DNA of 64,000 nucleotides from Acidimicrobiales bacterium (GTDB taxonomy: Bacteria > Actinomycetota > Acidimicrobiia > Acidimicrobiales > CADCSY01), in contig JAUJNB010000013.1 of the NCBI GenBank assembly GCA_030446545.1, positions 1 to 64,000 of the forward strand, in the 5' to 3' direction. Shown here one piece after another: positions 63,825-64,000 of the stretch (position 1 is the stretch's first letter; every line of letters starts with the position of its first letter). Made by a program: the position numbers and the translations under genes. The notes beneath the pieces were generated by a model, which saw nothing but the letters and a program-made list of their open reading frames with translations, made no database searches and was not told the origin of the DNA.

Positions 63825-64000
63825 CTAGGGGGCGGCACTTGAGTCCCAGGCATACGGCCGATCGAAGTGCCCTGCGAAGCAGTCCATCTGGTCACGCCGG
63901 CCGATGATTCGGGCGGGGTTGCCCACCACCACGTCACCAGCAGCGACCGAGCGGGTCACCACCGAACCCGCACCCACCAGGGCACCCACCCCCACCACCA
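63825..64000 (-). CDS. Hexapeptide-repeat acyltransferase, C-terminal fragment at window edge
   Basis: Only the last 57 codons are inside the window. The frame reads VGVGALVGAGSVVTRSVAAG, DVVVGNPARIIGRRD, then QMDCFAGHFDRPYAW and a stop. The G-V/A pattern and final VVVGNPARIIG are typical of left-handed beta-helix acyltransferases of the NeuD/WbbJ type, which modify sugars. Upstream sequence continues past 64000. Likely part of the same exopolysaccharide locus. Confidence 0.85.
   Translation of the reverse strand, partial: VVGVGALVGAGSVVTRSVAAGDVVVGNPARIIGRRDQMDCFAGHFDRPYAWDSSAAP

Overview
The window comes from a high-GC Gram-positive-type bacterium, most likely an actinomycete and perhaps class Acidimicrobiia (inference). 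The evidence is a UPF0182 protein, two DivIVA-type proteins, the GlgE alpha-glucan pathway, a UdgX-type glycosylase, GlpX-type fructose bisphosphatase, many GTG starts, and 4-nt ATGA/GTGA gene overlaps. No phage, insertion sequence or CRISPR array was seen. Apart from one partial gene at the right edge and the left-edge transporter, the window reads as ordinary chromosome.

Layout. 0-4.6 kb: peptide-type ABC transporter, with the ATPase convergent to two permeases and a lipoprotein binding subunit. 5.1-5.7 kb: N-truncated PfpI-like gene and initiator tRNA-Met. 5.7-16.4 kb: a leftward run of Lon-like PDZ protease, large sensor kinase, FecR-like secreted protein, a DivIVA-like protein with a phage-head-protein-like C-terminus, and UPF0182. 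16.6-20.2 kb: HEAT-repeat protein, MreB, small membrane protein, MoaE, UdgX, SRPBCC protein. 20.3-21.6 kb: AbiEi/DUF559-type gene and a repeat-rich spacer. 21.6-31.5 kb: alpha-glucan locus, glgE-treS-mak-glgB leftward with every junction a 4-nt overlap, and glgP divergent. 31.5-43.3 kb: mixed housekeeping genes (Nfu, MFS, hydrolase, J-domain, DUF732, patatin, lipoprotein, S9 peptidase, GlpX, decayed VOC gene, 2H-ligase/GNAT fusion). 43.4-51.2 kb: complete F1Fo ATP synthase operon (order Z, I-like, B, E, F, H, A, G, D, C). 51.3-64 kb: envelope and exopolysaccharide locus with a WecA/TagO-type transferase, DivIVA, MurJ-like flippase, CapK-like ligase, GT4 glycosyltransferase, secreted beta-helix protein, Wzz/tyrosine kinase, Wzy-like polymerase and a hexapeptide acyltransferase.

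Gene logic. TreS, Mak, GlgE and GlgB together make branched alpha-glucan from trehalose by way of maltose-1-phosphate, and GlgP degrades it. The polysaccharide genes at the right end supply the usual lipid-linked initiation, glycosyl transfer, flipping, polymerisation and length-control roles.

Data quality. At least nine single-base frame breaks occur, most at short G/C runs (near 6027, 20670, 26364, 27836, 27886, 29359, 36466, 41780, 45955). One is in atpG, which should be essential. In most cases one base change restores a full-length family member. I therefore read most of these as consensus errors, not real pseudogenes, and annotate the genes across the breaks.
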